From Burkholderiaceae bacterium (GTDB lineage Bacteria > Pseudomonadota > Gammaproteobacteria > Burkholderiales > Burkholderiaceae): a stretch of DNA of 6,901 nucleotides. The stretch lies in the NCBI GenBank assembly GCA_025458735.1, contig JALORV010000069.1, forward strand, positions 1 to 6,901, given 5' to 3'. The translations under genes were made by a program, and so were the position numbers. Below the pieces are notes generated by a model, which was given only the letters and a program-made list of their open reading frames with translations, did no database searches and was not told the origin of the DNA. The stretch's first letter is position 1; each line of letters begins with the position of its first letter. This document shows, piece by piece, positions 1 to 5,353 of the stretch.

Positions 1-17
1 TCCCATCAGCCACCCCA
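1..17 (+). tRNA. 3' end of tRNA-His (partial)
   Basis: The window opens with TCCCATCAGCCACCCCA. This matches the end of a bacterial tRNA-His: the 3' part of the T-arm, the 3' acceptor strand CAGCCAC, the unusual C73 discriminator that tRNA-His carries, and an encoded CCA. E. coli tRNA-His ends almost identically, with one base different in this stretch, as I recall it. Only 17 nt are visible, so the anticodon cannot be checked. The gene body must lie left of the window. The island inserted exactly at this 3' end, so the tRNA itself should remain intact. Confidence 0.8.
3..17 (+). repeat. attL core of the tRNA-His island (15-bp direct repeat, copy 1)
   Basis: CCATCAGCCACCCCA at 3-17 is repeated exactly and in the same orientation at 4835-4849. 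This copy forms the 3' end of tRNA-His. An integrase gene starts less than 100 bp further in, with its 3' end facing the tRNA. tRNA-integrating tyrosine recombinases typically leave the tRNA intact at one junction and a copy of its 3' end at the other. A 15-bp match by chance in a window this size is unlikely, and the position at a tRNA end makes it stronger. Confidence 0.85.
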
Positions 18-31
18 AGAAAACTTCATTG

Positions 32-58
32 CAATCAACAGCTTAGAGCTGCTGATTG
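32..58. terminator. Hairpin between tRNA-His end and integrase 3' end
   Basis: CAATCAACAGC (32-42) and GCTGCTGATTG (48-58) form an 11-bp stem with one mismatch and a 5-nt loop. It lies 15 nt after the tRNA CCA and about 37 nt beyond the integrase stop codon. It could end the minus-strand integrase transcript, since a T-rich stretch (GTTTTCTT) follows about 8 nt after the hairpin on that strand. It could also end the tRNA transcript, whose own terminator seems to have been displaced. There is no tight T-tract, so the terminator call is tentative. A recombinase-arm role is also possible. Confidence 0.35.
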
Positions 59-95
59 ACGCCCTGGGACAAATCGCAGGCGCCTCCACTCCGTG

Positions 96-1337
96 TCATT
101 TCACGCGCGCGAGCGACTTGCTTGCTCGTGTGGCGCGTGCCACTGCCGACGTGCCGCGAGGCTGTTTCTGGGACAAATTCGGGGATGAATCCCGATCGAG
201 CGCGGCCTCCAACCGCTGCATCTCCAGCGCGTTGTGCGCGCCGTCGAGCCACCTCGCATAGGTTCCCAGCAGCATGCCCACCGAGTGGCCGAGTTGCGCT
301 GCGCAGAAGGCTGGCGTCATGCCGGCCATGAGCATCATCGTCGCGTAGCTGTGGCGCGTGTTGTAGGGTTTGCGGTAGCGAAGACCCAAGGCAGTCAGCG
401 TCGGCGTCCAGTAGCTGCGACGGAAGGCACGCTCGTCGAGCCAGGGTGTCCCGTAGCGCGGATCGACGAAGACGAAGTCGCCGGCCAGTTGTGTCGCGGC
501 TCGCTGGCGCGTCACGGCTGCGAGTGCACGGCTGTTCAGCAGCACCATGCGAGCGGTATTCGTCTTGGTGGTGGCCTTCTCCTGCCCCTGGACGATGGCA
601 CGATGCACATGCACACGCTGAGTTGCCAAGTCGACGTCAGACCATCGCAATGCCGCAACCTCGGAGGGCCGCATCCCCGTGAAGAACTTGAACTCCACGA
701 AGTTCGCGATGGGCGCCGGGTACTCGCGAGCCATGTGATCGACGATGGCTTCGACCTCGGCGCGGGAGAACGGGTCAGGGAAGGGCAGTTGCTGCTTGCG
801 ACGGCGTACGAACCGTACGAGGTTGTCATCTATGGCGTGGTTGGCGACGGCCAGATCCATGGCCCGCCGGAGCACCGTCACGTAGTTGTTGACCGTCTTG
901 GCGTTCAAGCCCGGGCGGAATGTGAGTGCCCTCAACAACTGGGCGGGTTTCAGTCGGTGCAGTGGCCGATCTCCGAGCCTTGCGCCGTCGTCATCACACG
1001 GGGCGACCTTCCAGAAGCGCACTGCGGACCGGTAGGCAGCGGCGGTGGACGGCTCGATGCACTGCACGGCCATCCATACGTCGAGTTGTTCGCCGACGGT
1101 CAGTGGTTGGCCGTCCTTGCCAGTTGCAGGGAAGAACTCAGGTTGACTGAACGTGCCTGCCTTGATTCGCGCGCGGATCTCGGCGGCCGTCCGACGCGCA
1201 TCGGCCAGATTCTCCGACGTGGGTGGCTGTGACTTGCCGTCTCGACGAATCGTCCGGCGGACGATCACGCCGTTCAAGCTGAACTGCACGCGGATGGCGT
1301 TTCCGCGGATCTCGACGCCGGTGCCCCGTCTGCCCAT
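96..1337 (-). CDS. Tyrosine recombinase (phage-type integrase) with DUF3596-like arm-binding domain
   Basis: This is a site-specific recombinase that would integrate and excise the island at tRNA-His. With the ATG at 1337 it has 413 residues, a normal length. An N-terminal arm-type DNA-binding domain (about residues 4-70, beginning GVEIRGNAIRVQF, DUF3596-like) is followed by a core-binding helical domain (about 79-165) and the catalytic domain. Visible catalytic positions are Arg223 (TGMRPSEV), Lys258 (TTKTNTAR), Arg328-His329 (YNTRHSYAT), His351 (QLGHS) and the nucleophile Tyr360 (GTYARW). The usual first His of HxxR is Tyr325, as I recall for many relatives of this subfamily. In-frame starts also exist at 1349 (ATG) and 1367 (GTG). 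I chose 1337 because relatives begin just before the GVEIR segment and a GGGA lies upstream, but this is not certain. The gene ends next to attL and is divergent from the oxygenase gene. Confidence 0.93.
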   Translation of the reverse strand: MGRRGTGVEIRGNAIRVQFSLNGVIVRRTIRRDGKSQPPTSENLADARRTAAEIRARIKAGTFSQPEFFPATGKDGQPLTVGEQLDVWMAVQCIEPSTAAAYRSAVRFWKVAPCDDDGARLGDRPLHRLKPAQLLRALTFRPGLNAKTVNNYVTVLRRAMDLAVANHAIDDNLVRFVRRRKQQLPFPDPFSRAEVEAIVDHMAREYPAPIANFVEFKFFTGMRPSEVAALRWSDVDLATQRVHVHRAIVQGQEKATTKTNTARMVLLNSRALAAVTRQRAATQLAGDFVFVDPRYGTPWLDERAFRRSYWTPTLTALGLRYRKPYNTRHSYATMMLMAGMTPAFCAAQLGHSVGMLLGTYARWLDGAHNALEMQRLEAALDRDSSPNLSQKQPRGTSAVARATRASKSLARVK

Positions 1338-1519
1338 CGCATGTCCCATCGGTTGCGTTGATCTCACCTCGATTGAGCCTGCGAAAAGGGGTGTCCTGCA
1401 AGGACTCGGCGACTGCCTCGCAGCGCGCGATCTGGGCGCCTACGGCAGCCGATCGCGTGACGCCGGCTGGGGGATGCTGGCCGACCCCGGGCACACTTCA
1501 AGGTCTGGGAGAGCCGATC
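1338..1519. promoter_or_regulatory. Divergent intergenic region between integrase and oxygenase genes
   Basis: This spacer of about 180 bp must hold the promoters for both divergent genes. On the minus strand a weak promoter-like arrangement (TTGCAG near 1397-1402, then CTCAAT about 18 bp on) precedes the integrase. For the oxygenase I see no convincing -35/-10 pair, only a good ribosome-binding site, GGGAGA at 1507-1512, 7 nt before the ATG at 1520. A short hairpin (GTCCT-GCA-AGGAC) lies around 1394-1406. The plus reading frame is open across the region but has no family-like residues before 1520. Confidence 0.35.
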
Positions 1520-3832
1520 ATGGATTCGATCAACGATGCACTGGCCGCGGTCCTGCAAGACGTCCGAACACCCGGTGACTTCTACGCCACAGGCCATTGC
1601 GCGCTGCACGTGCCACTGATCGAGATCGATGGCGCCGGCCCGATCGCGTTGCCGTTGCTGCCGGCGCAAGCCGCGCAACTCATCGCGGTGGCCGAGCGTG
1701 CGCCCTACGGCCGCGGCGGCGAAACCCTGGTCGACACGGCGGTTCGCCGGACTTGGCAGATCGGCGCTGATCGTGTTCGCATCGCGGGCAAGCACTGGAC
1801 CGCGATGATGGACAGCGTCGTCGAGCGCTCGGCCGCAGGGCTGGGTGCAGGTGACGGCGTGGTCGCCGAGTTGTACAAGCTGCTGGTCTATGACGAGGGC
1901 AGCTTCTTCGTGAACCACCGCGACACCGAGAAGTCGGCAGGGATGTTCGCCACGCTCATCGTCGCGCTGCCGTCATTGCACAGCGGAGGTGACCTGTTGG
2001 TTCGCCATCGTGGGCGCGACGTGCAACTCGATCTGCGCTGCGCCGACTTCTCCGAGCTGGCCTGGGCTGCCTTCTACGCCGACTGCGTGCACGAGGTGCT
2101 GCCCATCACATCGGGATGCCGGCTGGTACTCGTCTACAACCTGCTGCGCCCCGGCAAGGGCCGGCTGCCCCGACCGCCTTCGTACGATCAGGAGACGACC
2201 GCGATGGGCCAGTTGTTGCGCCGGTGGAGCGAGCCATCAGCAAGCGTTGGCCGAGACCTGCCGGCCAAGCTGGTCTACCCGCTGGAACATGCCTATACGC
2301 CGGCCGAGTTGTCGTTCGCTGCGCTCAAGGGCGCCGACGCGGCCGCCGCCGGCGTGCTGGCTGCAGCCGCGCGCGATGCCGCATGCGATCTGCATGTGGC
2401 CCTGCTGCGCATCGAGGAGAGCGGCGCCGCCGAGTACAGCGGCTACTCCCGTTCGCGCCATTCCCGGCGCTTTCACGATGATGACGACGAGGATGAGGAT
2501 GACGAGGACGGGTTCAGCGTTGCCGAAGTCCTCGAACGCTCGCTGACCCTCTCGCATTGGAGCCGGCCCGACGGTGCGGCGGTGTCGCTGGGCACGATGC
2601 CTTTCACAGACGGCGAAGTCTGCCCGGGCGATGCGCTGGCCGGCATGGATCCCGACGAGCAGCACTTCGAAGAGGCCACGGGCAACGAAGGCGCCTCGTT
2701 CGAGCGCAGCTACCAACGTGCCGCCCTGGTGCTGTGGCCTCAGGCGCAGAAGCTGCATCTACTGGCCCGCGCAGGGTTCGCCGTGTCGTTGCCCATGCTG
2801 GGCGGCCTGGTGGCCGCGTGGGTGGACGAGGGCGCCGAACCCGACAGCACGACATGGCGCGAGGCCCATGCCTTGGCCGCGCAAATGCTCGCCTGCTGGC
2901 CCATGCAAGCGACGGGCAATGGTTCGGAAGGGCGCAGCGCCGAAGCCGTGATGCTTGCCCACCTGACCCGCTTGCGGGATCTCGAGCACATCGACGCCAT
3001 GCTGGCCGGCGCCATCGCAGGCGGGGCCTACGCATCGCAGGACAACGCGGCCTTGGTGCAGGCGCTGAAGTTGTTGTCGCCGCCCCGCGTGGGGGCCTTG
3101 CTGCATGGCGTGGTGCGAGGCAATGCCGACATGCACATCGCCGGCTGCGCCGACTTGCTGGCGCGTGCCGCTGACGTTTCGGCCTGGCGCGACCAGTTGC
3201 AGCCCGCAGCCAAGGCGCTGCTTGATGCGATGCCGGGCGACCCGTCCCGCCCCCAGGGGCAGGCCGAGTCTTGGCGTCGCGAGCGCGCGGACGCGGCGGT
3301 GGTTCACGACACGCTGCGCGCCTTGGTCCTTGCCGAGCAAGCGGACCTCGCCGCGCTGGGCGATCAGGCCGTGACGCATTGGCTGGACTGGCCCAAGACC
3401 TTTGGCCTGGATTCCGTCATCGTTCCGGCGCTGCGCCTCCTGGCGGAACGGCCGGTGCTGATGGGCCGCCCTGCCAGCCTGCGGCTGCGTGCCGCGGCGC
3501 TGGCTCATCTGAAGGCTCGGGTGTCGCAGGATCTGGCGCCGCCGTCCGACTGGCAGCGCGACGTGCGGATGGCCTGCCGCTGCGAGCACTGCCAAGGCCT
3601 TGCCCGCTTCCTGGCCAGTGCCGACGAAGAGGTCTGGCGCTTCAAGGCACGCGAGGCCGACCGCCGCCATGTCGAGGACTCGATCCGCCAGGGTCACCTC
3701 GATGTCGACTGCACCACCGAGCGCAAAGGCAGCCCGCATGTGCTGGTGTGCAGCAAGAACCAGGCAAGCTACGAGCGCAGGGTCGCGCAACGGCAGAAGG
3801 ATCTCGACAATCTTCAGCGGCTCGGGCGCTGA
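1520..3832 (+). CDS. Large 2-oxoglutarate/Fe(II)-dependent oxygenase-like protein (island cargo)
   Basis: This 770-residue protein has an N-terminal prolyl-4-hydroxylase-like 2OG-Fe(II) oxygenase domain at about residues 110-210. The Fe(II) ligands are His133 and Asp135 (NHRDTEK) and distal His191 (ADCVHEVLP); Arg201 (SGCRLVLVYN) is placed to bind 2-oxoglutarate. Such enzymes hydroxylate or demethylate a protein, nucleic acid or small molecule with O2; the substrate here is unknown. A pure acidic run (residues 320-330, all Asp/Glu) separates this domain from a long alpha-helical-looking region. Near the C-terminus, Cys686, Cys688 and Cys691 (CRCEHC) form a possible metal site, followed by a segment resembling uncharacterised bacterial and fungal proteins with the same oxygenase N-terminus, as I recall. 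No signal peptide or membrane segment is seen, so it is probably cytoplasmic. The frame is open from 1358, but the start at 1520 has a good ribosome-binding site and the upstream residues look non-coding. It is the only cargo gene apart from the toxin-antitoxin pair. Confidence 0.88.
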   Translation: MDSINDALAAVLQDVRTPGDFYATGHCALHVPLIEIDGAGPIALPLLPAQAAQLIAVAERAPYGRGGETLVDTAVRRTWQIGADRVRIAGKHWTAMMDSVVERSAAGLGAGDGVVAELYKLLVYDEGSFFVNHRDTEKSAGMFATLIVALPSLHSGGDLLVRHRGRDVQLDLRCADFSELAWAAFYADCVHEVLPITSGCRLVLVYNLLRPGKGRLPRPPSYDQETTAMGQLLRRWSEPSASVGRDLPAKLVYPLEHAYTPAELSFAALKGADAAAAGVLAAAARDAACDLHVALLRIEESGAAEYSGYSRSRHSRRFHDDDDEDEDDEDGFSVAEVLERSLTLSHWSRPDGAAVSLGTMPFTDGEVCPGDALAGMDPDEQHFEEATGNEGASFERSYQRAALVLWPQAQKLHLLARAGFAVSLPMLGGLVAAWVDEGAEPDSTTWREAHALAAQMLACWPMQATGNGSEGRSAEAVMLAHLTRLRDLEHIDAMLAGAIAGGAYASQDNAALVQALKLLSPPRVGALLHGVVRGNADMHIAGCADLLARAADVSAWRDQLQPAAKALLDAMPGDPSRPQGQAESWRRERADAAVVHDTLRALVLAEQADLAALGDQAVTHWLDWPKTFGLDSVIVPALRLLAERPVLMGRPASLRLRAAALAHLKARVSQDLAPPSDWQRDVRMACRCEHCQGLARFLASADEEVWRFKAREADRRHVEDSIRQGHLDVDCTTERKGSPHVLVCSKNQASYERRVAQRQKDLDNLQRLGR

Positions 3833-3902
3833 GGGGCCCGCTGTCCCCGCGCTGTGGCAACGAGCACTGGCCGAGCTTCTGGCTGGGAAAGTCGACGCCT
3901 GC

Positions 3903-3920
3903 AGGCCAGCGAGCTGGCCT
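3903..3920. terminator. GC-rich inverted repeat between oxygenase and toxin genes
   Basis: AGGCCAGC (3903-3910) and GCTGGCCT (3913-3920) are perfect inverted repeats, giving a 7-8 bp stem with a 2-4 nt loop about 70 nt after the oxygenase stop. No T-run follows. It may weakly end the oxygenase transcript before the toxin-antitoxin promoter. It could instead be a protein-binding site. Confidence 0.3.
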
Positions 3921-3942
3921 CGGCAAGTGCGGTCCATGACCG

Positions 3943-3957
3943 TACGCCAATGGCGTA
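3943..3957. promoter_or_regulatory. Palindromic operator of the higBA operon
   Basis: TACGCCA (3943-3949) and TGGCGTA (3951-3957) are a perfect inverted repeat around one central base. The right arm overlaps the first two bases of the -10 element at 3956-3961. This is the expected place for autorepression by the Xre-type antitoxin encoded downstream, with the toxin acting as co-repressor. The palindrome is seen directly; the binding protein is inferred from how HigA-type antitoxins work. Confidence 0.6.
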
Positions 3958-3961
3958 TAAT
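3956..3961 (+). promoter_or_regulatory. -10 box of the higBA promoter
   Basis: TATAAT, a perfect consensus -10 hexamer, stands out in GC-rich surroundings. The toxin ATG begins only 8 nt after it, so transcription would start at or within a few bases of the start codon, giving a leaderless or nearly leaderless mRNA. No good -35 hexamer is visible; the 15-18 bp upstream hold only weak matches. Confidence 0.6.
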
Positions 3962-3969
3962 TGGGTTTG

Positions 3970-4281
3970 ATGGAGTTCATCGAGACGCCGACGTTCACCC
4001 GCCAGGTCCAGGAACTGCTGACCGACGAGGAGTACCGCGGGCTGCAGAACGTGCTGGTCGACGATCCGGAGTGCGGCGACCTCATCAAGGGCGGCGGGGG
4101 CATCCGCAAGGTTCGACACGCGGCGCAAGGCAAAGGCAAGAGCGGCGGCGTTCGTGCCATCTACTACTGGATCAAGGACCGGCATCAGATCTACATGCTG
4201 GTGGTGTATCCGAAGTCCAAGAAGGACGACCTGAGCGACAAAGAGACGGTCGTCCTGCGCGAACTGGTCAAGGAGTTGTGA
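3970..4281 (+). CDS. higB: HigB2-type RelE-superfamily toxin (ribosome-dependent mRNA endonuclease)
   Basis: The 103-residue protein closely resembles Vibrio cholerae HigB2, as I remember that sequence: the TDEEYRGLQ helix, the CGDLIKGGGGIRKVR core, then GKGKSGGVRAIYY and the MLVVYPKSKKDDLS strand. In this family the toxin enters the ribosomal A site and cuts mRNA. Conserved basic residues that would serve catalysis or RNA binding are Arg46, Lys47, Arg49, Lys55, Lys57 and Arg62. The start is ATG 3970; a TTG at 3961 is in frame but sits on the -10 box. No ribosome-binding site precedes the ATG, which agrees with leaderless translation. The antitoxin gene follows after 2 nt. The order toxin first, antitoxin second is typical of higBA. 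It probably stabilises the island. Confidence 0.93.
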   Translation: MEFIETPTFTRQVQELLTDEEYRGLQNVLVDDPECGDLIKGGGGIRKVRHAAQGKGKSGGVRAIYYWIKDRHQIYMLVVYPKSKKDDLSDKETVVLRELVKEL

Positions 4282-4283
4282 AC

Positions 4284-4574
4284 ATGGACAAGACGCTGTT
4301 CGAAGAGCTCGTGGGCAGTCTCAAGGAAGCGAAGGCCATTGCCAAAGGTCGCGCCAAGCCGTCCAGGCGGTTCGAGCTCAGTGCGCCGGACGCCAAGGCT
4401 GTCAGGGAGCAGACAGGGTTGTCGCAGGGCGACTTCGCCAAGCTGATGCGGGTGAGCGTGAAGACGCTGCAGAACTGGGAGCAGCGTCGTCGCAACCCGA
4501 CAGGTCCGGCCGCTGCGCTGCTCAAGATCGTGGCCACGGCGCCGGAGCTTGCGCTGAAGTCGCTGCACGGCTGA
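4284..4574 (+). CDS. higA: HigA2/NadS-type Xre-family antitoxin
   Basis: This 96-residue protein has an N-terminal segment (about 1-35) with the MDKTLFEELVGSLKEAKAI opening shared by HigA2/NadS antitoxins. In HigA2 this part is flexible and wraps the toxin. A helix-turn-helix Xre domain follows at about 37-85 (VREQTGLSQGDFAKLMRVS), with the recognition helix near SVKTLQNWEQ (58-67) and the family's RNPTGPAAALL ending. The gene starts 2 nt after the toxin stop. AAGGAG at 4270-4275 lies inside the toxin's last codons, 8 nt before the ATG, so the antitoxin is translationally coupled and has a strong ribosome-binding site that the toxin lacks. It should neutralise the toxin and repress the palindrome at 3943-3957. 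Confidence 0.93.
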   Translation: MDKTLFEELVGSLKEAKAIAKGRAKPSRRFELSAPDAKAVREQTGLSQGDFAKLMRVSVKTLQNWEQRRRNPTGPAAALLKIVATAPELALKSLHG

Positions 4575-4834
4575 AGTGCGTGATGCCCGCTGCGCGAGCG
4601 CGGACCGGCTGCAGGCAGGACGGAGGCCTTGTTCGCGCAGAGGGGTTCGCCCGTAGCTCCATCTCAGGCGCGCCCGGTCGGGTTATTGCGATGGAGCATC
4701 GATCGCATCAGAATCGCGGACGTTGGTGGTCTCATGACATCCCGTTTGGGGTGGGGGAACAGGCAGGGGAACAACGTCGTTCAAGCTGATCTGTTCTCCA
4801 ATGAAATCAACAACTTGTCGCGCCGTTTCGATCT
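4575..4834. other. Non-coding right arm of the island
   Basis: No convincing gene lies in these 260 bp between the antitoxin stop and attR. Short ORFs on both strands lack family similarity and good ribosome-binding sites. The stretch holds an 8-bp inverted repeat (GCTCCATC at 4656-4663, GATGGAGC at 4690-4697). It also holds AATCAACAACTT (4805-4816), which differs by one base from 33-44 near the other end. It may include recombinase arm sites. Confidence 0.45.
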
Positions 4835-4849
4835 CCATCAGCCACCCCA
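4835..4849 (+). repeat. attR core of the tRNA-His island (15-bp direct repeat, copy 2)
   Basis: CCATCAGCCACCCCA here matches 3-17 exactly and in the same orientation. The bases upstream of it do not continue the tRNA-His T-arm, so this is a displaced tRNA 3' end and not a second tRNA gene. It marks the right border of the island. Recombination between the two copies would release a circle of about 4.83 kb. Confidence 0.83.
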
Positions 4850-4875
4850 GGTAATACTGGGCGCAGCCCATCCAG

Positions 4876-4903
4876 CGGCCCCTCACCTGAAGGTGAGGGG
4901 CCG
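4876..4903 (+). terminator. Strong hairpin terminator, probably the original tRNA-His terminator
   Basis: CGGCCCCTCACC (4876-4887) pairs perfectly with GGTGAGGGGCCG (4892-4903) around a TGAA loop, and TTGTAATT follows. It begins 27 nt after the tRNA CCA copy in attR, the usual distance for a tRNA-operon terminator. Before the island inserted, it would have stood directly behind tRNA-His. It now insulates the right flank from transcription leaving the island. Confidence 0.75.
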
Positions 4904-4940
4904 TTGTAATTGGAGCTCTGTGCGGAGTGAATGATCCGGT

Positions 4941-4972
4941 TCGTCGTCGGGGTCGACCAGTCGAAACGACGA
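4941..4972. promoter_or_regulatory. Inverted repeats upstream of the Xre gene
   Basis: TCGTCGT (4941-4947) and ACGACGA (4966-4972) are 7-bp inverted arms enclosing an 8-bp palindrome, GGTCGACC (4951-4958). They lie 52-83 nt upstream of the Xre gene's start and could be its autoregulatory operator. The arms are short and the two symmetries do not share a centre, so the call is weak. Confidence 0.25.
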
Positions 4973-5023
4973 CATCCTGGTGGGCTTTTCGCCATCAGCC
5001 AAAGACCGTAAGGAGGATCGGCC

Positions 5024-5353
5024 GTGGACCTCGCCGACCTGGTCAGCCTCATCCGCGAGCGGCGCGAGGCGCTGGGGTCATCGCAGTCGGAGCTCGCGCG
5101 CTTCAGCGGCCTTTCGCGGCGGATGCTGGCCAGCCTGGAGACTGGCGTGCCGAGCGACGTAGGCGTCAGCCGGGTGCCAAGCCTCTTGTCTGTGCTGGGT
5201 CTGGACCTCCACCTCGATCCGCCCAGCCAGGCGGTGCGCACCCGGAAGCGGGGCCTGTGGATGGCGGCGAAGAACGCCAGCGTGAGCTACGTTCAGGGGG
5301 TGCCGCCCGCCACACTGGGCCACACGCTGCGGCACGGAGCTCAGGATAGTTGA
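5024..5353 (+). CDS. Small Xre-family helix-turn-helix regulator or antitoxin
   Basis: A 109-residue protein with an Xre-type helix-turn-helix at about residues 8-64: LIRERREALG, then SQSELARFSGLSRRMLASLE, then a VPSLLSVLGLDLHL strand-like ending. The GTG start has an excellent ribosome-binding site (AAGGAGG at 5010-5016, 7 nt upstream), which supports this frame against the antisense ORF that overlaps it. The C-terminal part (MAAKNASVSY) resembles a group of Xre proteins found beside toxin genes, and those I recall are longer, so the last residues may be a truncated end. No toxin partner lies downstream; the next gene converges with it. It would bind DNA, probably its own promoter; the partner is unknown. 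Confidence 0.72.
   Translation: MDLADLVSLIRERREALGSSQSELARFSGLSRRMLASLETGVPSDVGVSRVPSLLSVLGLDLHLDPPSQAVRTRKRGLWMAAKNASVSYVQGVPPATLGHTLRHGAQDS

Larger units (their letters stand above)
18..4849. mobile_element. 4.8-kb genomic island integrated in tRNA-His
   Basis: The element is bounded by the 15-bp direct repeats at 3-17 and 4835-4849. It carries a tyrosine recombinase gene beside attL, a divergently transcribed 2OG-Fe(II) oxygenase-like gene, and a HigB/HigA toxin-antitoxin pair, with non-coding arms next to both att sites. I see no excisionase, replication initiator, relaxase, capsid or packaging gene. It could therefore be an autonomous integrative element without its own spread, a satellite mobilised by a helper, or an immobilised relic. 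The gene content and boundaries are seen directly; the mobility is inferred. Confidence 0.8.

Noticed and set aside
234..1232. 332-residue open frame on the plus strand opposite the integrase
   Set aside because: Antisense shadow of the integrase, which has all catalytic residues. High GC opens this frame by default.
1358..1519. Upstream in-frame extension of the oxygenase gene to an ATG at 1358
   Set aside because: The added 54 residues have no family-like character, the extension would overlap possible integrase starts, and the ATG at 1520 has a good ribosome-binding site.
2759..3937. 392-residue open frame on the minus strand inside the oxygenase gene
   Set aside because: Antisense shadow of a gene with clear domain motifs. 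Its composition is Ala/Arg/Gly/Gln-rich, with no recognisable family and no plausible ribosome-binding site.
1271..4789. 12-bp repeat CGTTCAAGCTGA at 1271-1282 and 4778-4789
   Set aside because: A 12-mer pair is expected by chance about once in a window this size, and the first copy lies in integrase coding sequence far from attL.
4835..4849. attR sequence read as a second tRNA gene
   Set aside because: The bases upstream do not form a T-arm or the rest of a tRNA; only the 3' end is present.
4683..4886. 67-residue minus-strand frame crossing attR
   Set aside because: It spans a recombination junction and part of a terminator hairpin, and has no recognisable homology.
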